A DNA stretch of 64,000 nt from Leptospira biflexa serovar Patoc strain 'Patoc 1 (Paris)'. Its GTDB lineage: Bacteria; Spirochaetota; Leptospiria; Leptospirales; Leptospiraceae. The notes under the pieces are model-generated. The model was given only the letters and a program-made list of their open reading frames with translations. It had not been told where the DNA came from and searched no databases. A program made the position numbers and the translations under genes. This document shows, piece by piece, positions 9,319 to 17,874 of the stretch (the first letter of the stretch is position 1; the number at the start of each line of letters is the position of its first letter). Location of the stretch: assembly GCF_000017685.1 (NCBI RefSeq), contig NC_010602.1:1691501-1755500 (forward strand), in the 5' to 3' direction.

Positions 9319-10320
9319 ATGATTGATCCGATTTCCAAAGGTATCGATGACTTTGGCAACAGTTTGTTGCAAGCACTGAATAATGTACAGGGTATCTTTG
9401 GAAAGGAACTTTCCGTTGCCAAACCAATCAAAGACAATGTTTTACAATTGATTGGCAATACACCTCTCATTCGTTTGAACCGGATTGGATCTGAATATTC
9501 TGGTGTACAGTTTTACCTAAAAGCTGAATTTTTAAATCCAACAGGTTCTGCGAAAGATCGTACTGCCATAGCGATGGTGTTAGATGCGGAAAAACGAGGG
9601 AAGTTAAAAAAAGGAATGCCTATCATTCTTTCTGGTGCCGGTTCCTCCTCTGTGAGTTTTACATGGATTGGAAAGGTCAAAGGTTACCCTGTGTATTGCC
9701 TAGTTCCCCTCACCACACCACCAGAACGTGTCCAACTCCTCAGAAGTTATGGAGCAGAAGTGACGGTTACGAATGAATCGGATATCGTAAAGCTCACGGA
9801 ACTAGCAGAAGAAAAAGCCAAAAAAATGGGTGGGTATCTCCCTGATGAATTGGAAAATCCTGCCAACCCCAATTTCCATTTCAAAACCACAGGTCCTGAA
9901 ATATGGAGAGATCTGCAAGGAAAAGTCGGAGCTGTGATTTCAGCACCAGGATCTGGTGGTGCCATTACTGGGATCGGTCGTTACCTGAAGTCACAAGACA
10001 GAAGGGTAAAAGTGATCATTGCAGGAAAACAAAACTCAGCCTTTATGGAATATGGAAAAACTGACAATCCCAAAGAAAGAGAAAGGATTCGCCTGCCTGC
10101 CGTTTATGATCCAAAACTCATTGACCATTACTTTCATGTCACAAAAGACGAAGCCTTACACCTGCAAGCCGATCTATATGAAAAAGAAGGTATTTTTGCT
10201 GGGCTTACAACTGGGACAGTGATCACAGGTGCTTTACGTTTTTCGGAAACTTTATCTGAGTCCGAAAAAAATGAAAGGAACCCGTTTAATATCGTGATCC
10301 TCTCCCCCGACAGAGATTAA
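9319..10320 (+). CDS. Cysteine-synthase-family PLP protein with altered active-site loops
   Basis: A 333-residue fold-type II PLP protein related to CysK/CysM/CBS. The PLP lysine is conserved (K79 in GSAKDRTA), as is the early IGNTPLIRLNRIG segment. The usual TSGNTG substrate loop is replaced by SGAGSSS (105-111), the phosphate loop reads GSGGAITG, and the C-terminal GISSGA is GLTTGT. An extra 45 residues precede the catalytic domain. It may therefore use another substrate or be a regulatory relative rather than O-acetylserine sulfhydrylase. It begins directly after the FKBP stop, and its end overlaps the convergent patatin gene by four bases. Confidence 0.85.
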   Translation: MIDPISKGIDDFGNSLLQALNNVQGIFGKELSVAKPIKDNVLQLIGNTPLIRLNRIGSEYSGVQFYLKAEFLNPTGSAKDRTAIAMVLDAEKRGKLKKGMPIILSGAGSSSVSFTWIGKVKGYPVYCLVPLTTPPERVQLLRSYGAEVTVTNESDIVKLTELAEEKAKKMGGYLPDELENPANPNFHFKTTGPEIWRDLQGKVGAVISAPGSGGAITGIGRYLKSQDRRVKVIIAGKQNSAFMEYGKTDNPKERERIRLPAVYDPKLIDHYFHVTKDEALHLQADLYEKEGIFAGLTTGTVITGALRFSETLSESEKNERNPFNIVILSPDRD

Positions 10321-12023
10321 TTTTTTTCGCTAAACAGTTGTTTGATTTCCTGTAAGGAACTTTTGGCTACAGTTTCGCCGAGTTCAATGAATTCTTTACT
10401 CCGCCAAAACTCAAACCAATTGGAATTGGGAAGGATTGGATTTAAATATACATCTGCTTCTTGGGCACTATACTTCCCAATTCTATATTGAAGTGAATAC
10501 AAACTATTCACAATGATATCGAGTACATTCAAATTTAAAAGTTTGTTTGTTTTCATTTCATCTTTGGAACTTGGCATGGAATTGATGGCGACGATCTTTT
10601 GAATGCCTTCTTGAGTGAGTGCTGAAACGGGCAGGGGATTGACAATCCCTCCATCCACATAGGTTTTTCCATTCTCTTGCGGTTGGGGGACAAAAACTCC
10701 TGGAATGGAGATACTTGCCATAACAGCATCCAATACCTTTCCTTCCGAAAGTACAATTTCTTGCCTTGTGGAAATGTCACAACTGATGAGCCGCAGTTTG
10801 ATGGGAAGGTCTTCGAAGTATAAATCTCCTAAATACTTTTCCAGAAGAGTACGAACATGTTTCCCATGGAGTAAACCTTGTCCAGGAAAGGATAAATCCA
10901 CCAGTTTGAACATTTTGAAAAGGCTATCAATTTCACCGAGTAAAGGTAGGATCCCTTTATAACCGAGTCCACTGGCCCAAAAGGCACCGATGATGGCACC
11001 AATGCTTGTTCCAGAGATCATATCGGGTATGATCCCTTCCTCGTCCAAAACTTTCATGATCCCCACTTGGGCAAGTCCAAGTGCTGCTCCGCCTCCGAGG
11101 GCCACACCCATTTCCACACCTGAAAGTTCTCTTGCCTTCCGCCTGATAAAAATATCCCATTTTCCATGGTCTAAAATCTCTCGGATATTGGTCTCGTGGT
11201 AGAGGATCTCGTTCTCTTTGGCATCTTTTGTGATCGAATCACAAAGATTGGTTTTATATTCCAAAGAAACCAAGTTTTCAATATGGTCAGATTCATCAAT
11301 TAACAGATGTTTCAGTTCTTCCTCTGTTTCTGGGAATACTTCTAAAAAGATAAAAGAATGACTCGCATAATGTTTTCCTAAGGTTTCTTTGATACGGTCA
11401 GCATCTTTGAATTTATAAGTTTTGGTATGAGGGGAAGAAACATTTCCATTTTGCGAAAAATGGAGGATGACAGCTTTTTTACCTGATTCGGATTCTATTT
11501 TCTCAACGAGTTCCGAAGCAAATCGATCTTTTGTAATCGGATCAGAATGCACCAAACAGACAACGGAATTACGAAAGTATTCTTTTCCTCCGAGGAGTTC
11601 CCCTCGTAAGGATTTGGTGAGCATTTTCGAAAAGGTGATGGAAAGATATGGAATTTTTTGAATTAACTTCTGGAATTCCGATTGGGATAAAACCAGAAAT
11701 CGAGACTCGCTTACGGTAACAGCTGTATGGTTGTGCTTTTCTCCTGTTAGTAATGCTTGGATGCCGAAGTACTCTCCTTTTTTTAGATACTGTACTTCTT
11801 CTTCCCGTTTTCCTTCCCCTTTCTTCGGAAGGAATAATTTGATCCCACCAGACAAAATTAGAAACAAACTTCTGTCGCTGTCTCCCGCCGTAAAAAGAAG
11901 TTCATCTCTTTCCCGTTCCACAATGTGAACAGACTCAGCGACCCAGGTTTTTTCTTTTTTGGAAAGACTACGGAAGAGGGGTAAACTCGATACGAGGTGG
12001 ATTTTGCCTTCAAGATCTTTCAT
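10317..12023 (-). CDS. Patatin-like phospholipase with N-terminal cyclic-nucleotide-binding domain
   Basis: A 568-residue fusion. Residues about 10-130 form a cNMP-binding/CRP-like effector domain (FLILSGGIKLFLP, KKGEYFGIQALLTGE). A middle region of about 150 residues has no clear family. The C-terminal patatin domain has an oxyanion-hole GGGAALGLAQVG, the nucleophile elbow GTSIGA with Ser at about 340, and the catalytic DGG in VDGGIVNPLP. This layout matches bacterial relatives of neuropathy target esterase (RssA/YchK group), a Ser-Asp lipase acting on phospholipids or lysophospholipids. The ATG has AAGGTGA four bases upstream. It is divergent from recN across 130 bases. Confidence 0.9.
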   Translation of the reverse strand: MKDLEGKIHLVSSLPLFRSLSKKEKTWVAESVHIVERERDELLFTAGDSDRSLFLILSGGIKLFLPKKGEGKREEEVQYLKKGEYFGIQALLTGEKHNHTAVTVSESRFLVLSQSEFQKLIQKIPYLSITFSKMLTKSLRGELLGGKEYFRNSVVCLVHSDPITKDRFASELVEKIESESGKKAVILHFSQNGNVSSPHTKTYKFKDADRIKETLGKHYASHSFIFLEVFPETEEELKHLLIDESDHIENLVSLEYKTNLCDSITKDAKENEILYHETNIREILDHGKWDIFIRRKARELSGVEMGVALGGGAALGLAQVGIMKVLDEEGIIPDMISGTSIGAIIGAFWASGLGYKGILPLLGEIDSLFKMFKLVDLSFPGQGLLHGKHVRTLLEKYLGDLYFEDLPIKLRLISCDISTRQEIVLSEGKVLDAVMASISIPGVFVPQPQENGKTYVDGGIVNPLPVSALTQEGIQKIVAINSMPSSKDEMKTNKLLNLNVLDIIVNSLYSLQYRIGKYSAQEADVYLNPILPNSNWFEFWRSKEFIELGETVAKSSLQEIKQLFSEKN

Positions 12024-12100
12024 AAGTCACCTTTTCCACCAGAGTTTCAGAAAGGAAGGGAAGAGAAATTGCGATTTTTTAAGTTTTCTAAAAAATTTTA

Positions 12101-12129
12101 TTGACTACTTGTATGTTAAGTAGTAACTG
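12101..12129 (+). promoter_or_regulatory. Candidate recN promoter with overlapping palindromic operator
   Basis: A TTGACT -35-like box (12101-12106) is followed 17 bases later by TAACTG (12124-12129), a weak -10. Between and over them lies a perfect inverted repeat: ACTACTT (12104-12110), a 7-base spacer, then AAGTAGT (12118-12124). Its position over the promoter of recN, a classic DNA-damage gene, suggests a repressor site, possibly LexA. The repressor identity is inferred only. Confidence 0.45.
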
Positions 12130-12153
12130 TATGTATAGCAAACAGGAGTCTAT

Positions 12154-13863
12154 ATGATCACACATTTGAAAATTAAGGATTTTGCTCTATTTGAATCCCT
12201 TGAACTTTCCCTATCGGATGGTCTCACCGTCTTCACCGGAGAATCTGGTGCTGGAAAATCTTTAATTTTCGATGCATTGGCTTCTTTATTTGGAGGTCGT
12301 TGTTCCACTGCGAACATTAGACAAGGTAAGGATCGGTATTCCTTACAGGCGGTCCTTTCCTTGACCGGGCAAAATTTGACAAAAGATTATTTGATGGAAC
12401 AAGGCTTTCGTTATACGGGAGACGAAATCCTAATTACCAAAGAACTGATGAAAGATGGAAAAGCGCGTGTCAAAATTGGGGAGAGTCTAGCCTCCACCAC
12501 TCATTTACGAGAGCTTGGAAAAACCATGGCAGAGATCCATTGCCAAAATGAACAACTTTTCCTTTTAGAAAAATCAAACCAATTGGAGTTCCTTGACCGT
12601 TTTGGGAATTTAGAATCCTTGAAGTTTAAGTTCAAATCGGCCCTCCAACAGTACAGGCATTGGAAACAAAAACTTTCTGATTTCGAAGAAACACGTAAAA
12701 CCATGTTGAAGCGAAAGGAAATTTTAGAATATGAAGTGGAAGAAATTGAAGCGATTTCCCCAAAAGATGGGGAAGAAGAAAGCCTAAGTTCCGAAGAAAG
12801 TTTACTCGCCAACGGAGAAAAATTAGCGGAAAACTATCGTTTGGTTTTGGAAGAACTTTCGGAAAAAGAAAACTCCATTTTGAAAGTATTCCCAAGCCTC
12901 ATCCATGCCATCCAAAAAGTGACCATCCTCATTCCTGAAAAAAGAGAGATGTTAGATGAATGGGAAGAAGTCTATGACAGACTCAAATCCTTGAAGTCTG
13001 TCATTCGAGAGGAAGAAGAGGAGCTCTTTTTTAGCCCCGAAAGATTGGATATGGTACAAGCAAGGCTCCAAGATCTGAAAAAACTCAAGAAAAAATACAA
13101 TGTGAGCATCGGGGAAATTCACCAACTTTTAGAAGAGAAAAAGTCGGAATTAGAGCGTTGGAAGGAACAAGCAGGGGATGAAGATTTTTTGAGGATCAAA
13201 AAGGACCAGTGCCTTGTGGAACTCAAAGAACTCGGATTCCAACTTTCCAAGCTCCGAAGGAATGCCATCTCCCAATTTGAGGAAGAAGTGCAACGTGAAA
13301 TGCTCGACCTCGGACTCGAAGGGGGAAAACTCCAGGTGGTCTTACGTTGGGAAGAAAACCCCGAGGGTGAGGTAGAGGAAGGATCAAAATCCTATTTCCT
13401 TTCAGACGCTGGTCTTGACCAAATTGAGTTCTATTTCAGCGCCAATCCTGGGGAAAAACCACGACCTCTCCGCAAAGTGGCATCTGGAGGGGAACTCTCG
13501 CGAGTGATGTTAGCACTCCGAAGTGTCCTTGGAAAACAAGCTCCCTCTCCTCAAATGTTGGTCCTAGATGAGGTGGATACAGGCCTTGGCGGAGAAGCTG
13601 CAGAAGCAATGGCAACCAAGCTGAAAAAACTAGCAAGGAACTCCCAAATTTTACTCATCACTCATACCCAACAAGTGGCGGCAGCGGGTGACCATCAAAT
13701 TAAGATCGAAAAACGGCAAGAAGGTGGTCGGACTGTCTCGGAAGCCTCTGTTTTGGACTTCGAAGAGAGGAAACGGGAACTGGCGCGAATGATCGGAGGA
13801 AAACAACTCACCTCGGCGGTTCTCAAGGCGGCGACAGATCTTTTGATGAAAAAAGCGGGTTAG
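12154..13863 (+). CDS. recN: DNA repair protein RecN
   Basis: A 569-residue SMC-like ATPase of normal RecN length. It has Walker A GESGAGKS near residue 30, a long central coiled coil rich in Glu, Lys and Leu, the signature VASGGELSRVMLALR and Walker B MLVLDEVDTGLGGEAAEAM, then the D-loop histidine in LLITHTQQVAAAGD. RecN acts early at double-strand breaks and holds DNA ends for RecA-dependent repair in the cytoplasm. AGGAG lies six bases before the ATG. A palindrome over its upstream promoter suggests damage-inducible control. Confidence 0.96.
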   Translation: MITHLKIKDFALFESLELSLSDGLTVFTGESGAGKSLIFDALASLFGGRCSTANIRQGKDRYSLQAVLSLTGQNLTKDYLMEQGFRYTGDEILITKELMKDGKARVKIGESLASTTHLRELGKTMAEIHCQNEQLFLLEKSNQLEFLDRFGNLESLKFKFKSALQQYRHWKQKLSDFEETRKTMLKRKEILEYEVEEIEAISPKDGEEESLSSEESLLANGEKLAENYRLVLEELSEKENSILKVFPSLIHAIQKVTILIPEKREMLDEWEEVYDRLKSLKSVIREEEEELFFSPERLDMVQARLQDLKKLKKKYNVSIGEIHQLLEEKKSELERWKEQAGDEDFLRIKKDQCLVELKELGFQLSKLRRNAISQFEEEVQREMLDLGLEGGKLQVVLRWEENPEGEVEEGSKSYFLSDAGLDQIEFYFSANPGEKPRPLRKVASGGELSRVMLALRSVLGKQAPSPQMLVLDEVDTGLGGEAAEAMATKLKKLARNSQILLITHTQQVAAAGDHQIKIEKRQEGGRTVSEASVLDFEERKRELARMIGGKQLTSAVLKAATDLLMKKAG

Positions 13864-13937
13864 TCCTTTAAAAATAGTATTTGGCGAAAAAGGGAAGACT
13901 GAAAACTCTATTCGTAATCCTCAATGGGGTCTCATTC

Positions 13938-14552
13938 ATGTCTTTTCCTTTCGCTAAATCAGATTCAATCATTTCATCGGTTCCACCACAAACCATTCCC
14001 ATCCTAATCATACTTGTGTCCATCGTTGGTTTTACCATCATCGTGGAGAGGCTAGTATACTATTGGAGACTAAAGAGTATCCCTCAGGATCATTTTCGTA
14101 GAGTCCGTGAGTTGGCCCGAGAGGGGAAATGGGACGATGCAAAAGATGTCCTAAGCCAAGAGGTACAATCTCCGGCAGCTGTACTCTTAAGAATGGCCTT
14201 TGACCTCAAACGTCGCGGCGTTTCTTTCTGGGAAGAAGACATCAGACAAGAAGGTTTCCGTCAAATTTATTTGATGGAACGTTACCTCACAGGTCTTGGA
14301 ACGATCGCCACCATAGCACCGTTACTTGGAGTTTTGGGAACGGTCATCGGAATTGTAAGATCATTTGCGGAAGGGGCTGGTACCCAAGGGGCAGAGGTCG
14401 GAATTTCGGAAGCACTCATTACCACTGCAATGGGACTTGCCATTGCTATCCCTGCTTATATTTTTTATAATGTGTTCACTCGAATGAAGGAAGAAAAAAT
14501 TACGGAAATGGAAAACGTAACCGATTTGGTCCTCCCACATTTGAATCGATGA
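13938..14552 (+). CDS. MotA/TolQ/ExbB-family proton channel protein
   Basis: This is a TolQ/ExbB-type inner-membrane protein of about 204 residues with three membrane segments. The first is near the N-terminus ([17 protein letters not shown]). The last two contain [20 protein letters not shown] and [16 protein letters not shown], the family's pore-lining signature. With the downstream TolR/ExbD it forms a proton-driven motor that moves a periplasmic partner. I prefer the ATG at 13938 (GGGG eight bases upstream) over an in-frame TTG at 13881 with no ribosome-binding site. No TolA, TonB, TolB or Pal gene is adjacent, so its energised partner is unknown. Confidence 0.88.
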   Translation: MSFPFAKSDSIISSVPPQTIPILIILVSIVGFTIIVERLVYYWRLKSIPQDHFRRVRELAREGKWDDAKDVLSQEVQSPAAVLLRMAFDLKRRGVSFWEEDIRQEGFRQIYLMERYLTGLGTIATIAPLLGVLGTVIGIVRSFAEGAGTQGAEVGISEALITTAMGLAIAIPAYIFYNVFTRMKEEKITEMENVTDLVLPHLNR

Positions 14553-14562
14553 TAATCAAAAA

Positions 14563-14994
14563 ATGAAGTTTCGCAAAGCTAGAAAGTCTTTCAATAACAT
14601 CGAGCTTGCTCCACTCATCGATGTCATTTCCTTTATCGTAATCTATTTTTTAATGAATGCGACATTGGAAAAAAATACCGCACTCAAAGTGGAGTTACCA
14701 AGATCCTCAAGTGTTGCCAAAGAAAAACAAAAAGATGAACTTGTTATCACAGTGGATAAACAAGGGAAAATTTATTTGGATCAAAATTCAGAACCAGTTG
14801 CATTAGAAGGTCTGACTGAAAAAATCAATGGATTTTTAGGACCTGAAAAAGAAAGAGATCCTAAAAAAAACAAAGTGATTATTCGTGGGGATGGTGGTGC
14901 GTCCTACCAAGTTGTCGTTAAAGTAATTGATGCTGTCAATGCAGCGGGCGTTAGTCGCTTTAACTTAGCAATGGTAAAAGGCACATCAAAGTAA
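14563..14994 (+). CDS. ExbD/TolR-family biopolymer transport protein
   Basis: A 143-residue bitopic protein with a short basic cytoplasmic N-terminus, one transmembrane helix carrying the essential aspartate ([17 protein letters not shown]) and a periplasmic domain containing [15 protein letters not shown] and [19 protein letters not shown]. It is the partner of the preceding TolQ/ExbB protein in a proton-conducting motor. The gap between the genes is ten bases, and bamA begins three bases after its stop, so motor and outer-membrane assembly genes are probably transcribed together. Confidence 0.92.
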   Translation: MKFRKARKSFNNIELAPLIDVISFIVIYFLMNATLEKNTALKVELPRSSSVAKEKQKDELVITVDKQGKIYLDQNSEPVALEGLTEKINGFLGPEKERDPKKNKVIIRGDGGASYQVVVKVIDAVNAAGVSRFNLAMVKGTSK

Positions 14995-14997
14995 TTT

Positions 14998-17874
14998 TTG
15001 AAAATTCGTAATCATTTAAAGCTATTTAGTTTATTTATTCTCTCTTTGCTGTTTTTAGTTTCAGCAGAGTGGGTATCGTTATGGTCAAATCGTTCTGTTT
15101 ATTTAGATAAAGTCATTACCAAAATAGAATTCAAAGGGAATATCAATACTTCTTCCGATGATATTTTGGAATTAATGGATATGCGCCCTGGTGTCCAATT
15201 GTCCCAAGGTTTACTCAATGCCGATATGCGAGCCTTGTTTGTTTCGGGCTTTTTTTATCATATCGATATCCAAGGAGAAGCTGATGGTGAAGGGGTTAAA
15301 ATTTTAGTCATTGTCAAAGAAAGACCTAGAGTCAAAGACATTGATTTTATTGGAGCAGACGAAGTTTTCCCTTCTGACCTTCGTGATAAAATTCCATTAA
15401 AAGAAAATGAAGTCATCACACCGAAAAAGGTAACGCTCTCCAAGGAAGTGATTTTAAAGAAATACCGAGACGAAGGTTTTTTTCTCGCTTATGTTCGATT
15501 TGAAACAGAGCCAGTAAATCCTGAAACAAACACAGTTAAGGTGAAGTTTATCATTGATGAAGGGGAAGAAATTCCTGTAAGCAAAATCAATATTTTTGGA
15601 AACAACGAGATTGATACTTACGATATCCAAGGCATCATGGATTTAAAAGAAAGTGGGATCATTGAATCGGGAGTTTTTAAAGAATCTGCATTTGAATCTG
15701 ATAAACAAAAAATTGCCGCTTATTTAAAATCACGTGGGTATGTTGACGCTGAAATTAGTAACGAAGGAACCAATTGGGAAATCCGTTGGGAAAATCCTAA
15801 GAAGAAAGACAAACGAGTTGTCATCGTCAATTTCAAAATCATTGAAGGTGAACAATATTTTTATAATGGTTATACAACCAATCATGATTTAACCATTGCC
15901 CCGAATGGGATGCCTCAATTTTTGAATAAAGAGAATAACCCTTCCGGAACTCCAAAAGAGGAGTGGGCTCCTGTTTACCCTGTAAAATTTTTAGAAGACC
16001 AATACGAATTTGCTCCTGCTGATGTAGGAGAGGTATTTGATGAAACAAAATTCCAAAAGGATCGCGCTTCCATTAACGAAGCTTATTCAGCCAAAGGATA
16101 TCTGTTTGCCCAAGTAATTCCTCGAAGAAAGGTTGTCGAACTGAGTGATGCGTCGCTCTCCCGTTACGAAAATTGTGAAAAAAGGGGAAATTCCGATGCC
16201 GTGTCCGATTGTAATGAAGAATACAATCGATTGAATGTTGCCAGACTTCGCAAAATTTATGAAGAGGAACCTAAATTACGTGGAAAAAAATTCATCCATG
16301 TGGATTTTACGATTCGTGAAAACAACTTAGCATTCATTGAAAATATCATCATCAAAGGGAATAAAAAAACCCAAGACCGGGTCATTCGTCGTGAATTATT
16401 ATTCAAGCCTGGCGATTTATTCAATTCATCTCTCGTCAATCGTTCAAGGGAAAGAATCTTTAACTTAGGTTATTTTAAAGAAGTAAACTTTAACATGAGA
16501 CCTGGTTCTGATGAAACAAAAATGAATTTGATCATCGAACTTGTGGAACAACCGACTGGAACTGTTTCCATGGGTGGCGGTTATGGAACCATTACTGGAT
16601 TTTCCATCTTTACACAGTTAGGTGAAAATAACTTAAACGGAACAGGGCAACAAATCACAGGAAGGGTCGAATTTGGACCAATCCGAAGATACTTACAAAT
16701 TTCATGGACGGAACCTTGGTTTTTGGACAAACCTTGGTCACTTACTTTATCAGCATTTTATTCATCTCGGACTTTGTTTGTGGGAGCAACTTCCATTACG
16801 GAAAACAATAACCAAGGGATTAAGGAAGTCGCTTCTTATGAAAGATCAGGGGTCGGTGTCAGTGCAGGGATTGGACATAGATTCCTCATCAACTGGACTC
16901 ACTTCCATAGATATTCACCTTCCTTTTTTGCATCCACAAGGCCAACATCTCTTGTTTCGGATCAGGTTCTTGCTGAGGTAGATCGCGGGTGGCAGTTTCG
17001 ATCCCAATTGACAAATGGTATCGCGTATGATAGCCGGGATAATGTTTTCAATTCAACTCAAGGTTTTAATTTAATTTTTTCCGTTGATAATGTTGGGCAG
17101 TTTCTCGGTGGAGAAAGTCATTTTGACCAATTTAGTCCCATCTTAGAATACTATCATACTTGGTTTGATTATACTTTCTTTGGGCTTATCCGAAAGAACG
17201 CGCTCAGAAGATGGCGTGTCGTCCAACAATTCCGTACTTCTTCTGTGTTTACGTTTGAAAGAACTCCCAAATATAGAAACCAAGACAAGGAAAGAATTCC
17301 TTACATCCAAGTGCAGGATCGATTGTTCCTCGGTGGATATGAATCACTTCGGGGATGGTTTTTTGATGATAAATACTATCCAGACGAATGGAAGGATGGA
17401 GCTGCCAGCCGGGTTTTATTCACATCAGAACTCCGATTCCCGATAGAACCTTCATTATTGTGGTTTGTCATCTTTTTTGATGCGGGTTCGATGTATGAAC
17501 AAATCAATCGTGCTGTGGGAGAACGAAAGGAATTTTTCAAAAACTACGATAATTTGGTGGCCGCACAAAGATTCTCGGAACCCATTGAGACGTATTTATT
17601 TGAAAACTATAACTCCTTCGGTAAAAAAATTCCTGACTCACCACTGGTCGTAAATGACCCAGGAAATTTAGTTTTATCGAGTAAAAACCTTTCCATGTCG
17701 AATTTTCGATTTTCATGGGGTTTTGGATTACGGATCCAAATTCCAGTTTTACCACTTCGATTGTATTTTGCACAAAGGATCCGTTATACGGGAGTCGAAG
17801 ATCGGCCTTTTGGTTTGTATCCTGATAATAATAGTTTCCAGTTTGTTTTTGGAATTGGGGATATGCGATTCTAA
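14998..17874 (+). CDS. bamA: Outer membrane protein assembly factor BamA (Omp85)
   Basis: A 958-residue Omp85 protein, longer than the roughly 800 of E. coli BamA. A signal peptide (LFSLFILSLLFLVSA) is followed by POTRA repeats (IEFKGNINTSSDDIL, INIFGNNEIDTYDI, IIIKGNKKTQDRVIRREL with GYFKEVNF). The C-terminal barrel contains the conserved RGW loop (GGYESLRGWFFDD) and ends in aromatic Phe. BamA inserts beta-barrel proteins into the outer membrane. Two insertions in the POTRA region, one carrying C393 and C405, look lineage-specific. The start is TTG without an obvious ribosome-binding site, but the signal peptide fixes it. pcrA starts directly after the stop. Confidence 0.94.
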   Translation: MKIRNHLKLFSLFILSLLFLVSAEWVSLWSNRSVYLDKVITKIEFKGNINTSSDDILELMDMRPGVQLSQGLLNADMRALFVSGFFYHIDIQGEADGEGVKILVIVKERPRVKDIDFIGADEVFPSDLRDKIPLKENEVITPKKVTLSKEVILKKYRDEGFFLAYVRFETEPVNPETNTVKVKFIIDEGEEIPVSKINIFGNNEIDTYDIQGIMDLKESGIIESGVFKESAFESDKQKIAAYLKSRGYVDAEISNEGTNWEIRWENPKKKDKRVVIVNFKIIEGEQYFYNGYTTNHDLTIAPNGMPQFLNKENNPSGTPKEEWAPVYPVKFLEDQYEFAPADVGEVFDETKFQKDRASINEAYSAKGYLFAQVIPRRKVVELSDASLSRYENCEKRGNSDAVSDCNEEYNRLNVARLRKIYEEEPKLRGKKFIHVDFTIRENNLAFIENIIIKGNKKTQDRVIRRELLFKPGDLFNSSLVNRSRERIFNLGYFKEVNFNMRPGSDETKMNLIIELVEQPTGTVSMGGGYGTITGFSIFTQLGENNLNGTGQQITGRVEFGPIRRYLQISWTEPWFLDKPWSLTLSAFYSSRTLFVGATSITENNNQGIKEVASYERSGVGVSAGIGHRFLINWTHFHRYSPSFFASTRPTSLVSDQVLAEVDRGWQFRSQLTNGIAYDSRDNVFNSTQGFNLIFSVDNVGQFLGGESHFDQFSPILEYYHTWFDYTFFGLIRKNALRRWRVVQQFRTSSVFTFERTPKYRNQDKERIPYIQVQDRLFLGGYESLRGWFFDDKYYPDEWKDGAASRVLFTSELRFPIEPSLLWFVIFFDAGSMYEQINRAVGERKEFFKNYDNLVAAQRFSEPIETYLFENYNSFGKKIPDSPLVVNDPGNLVLSSKNLSMSNFRFSWGFGLRIQIPVLPLRLYFAQRIRYTGVEDRPFGLYPDNNSFQFVFGIGDMRF

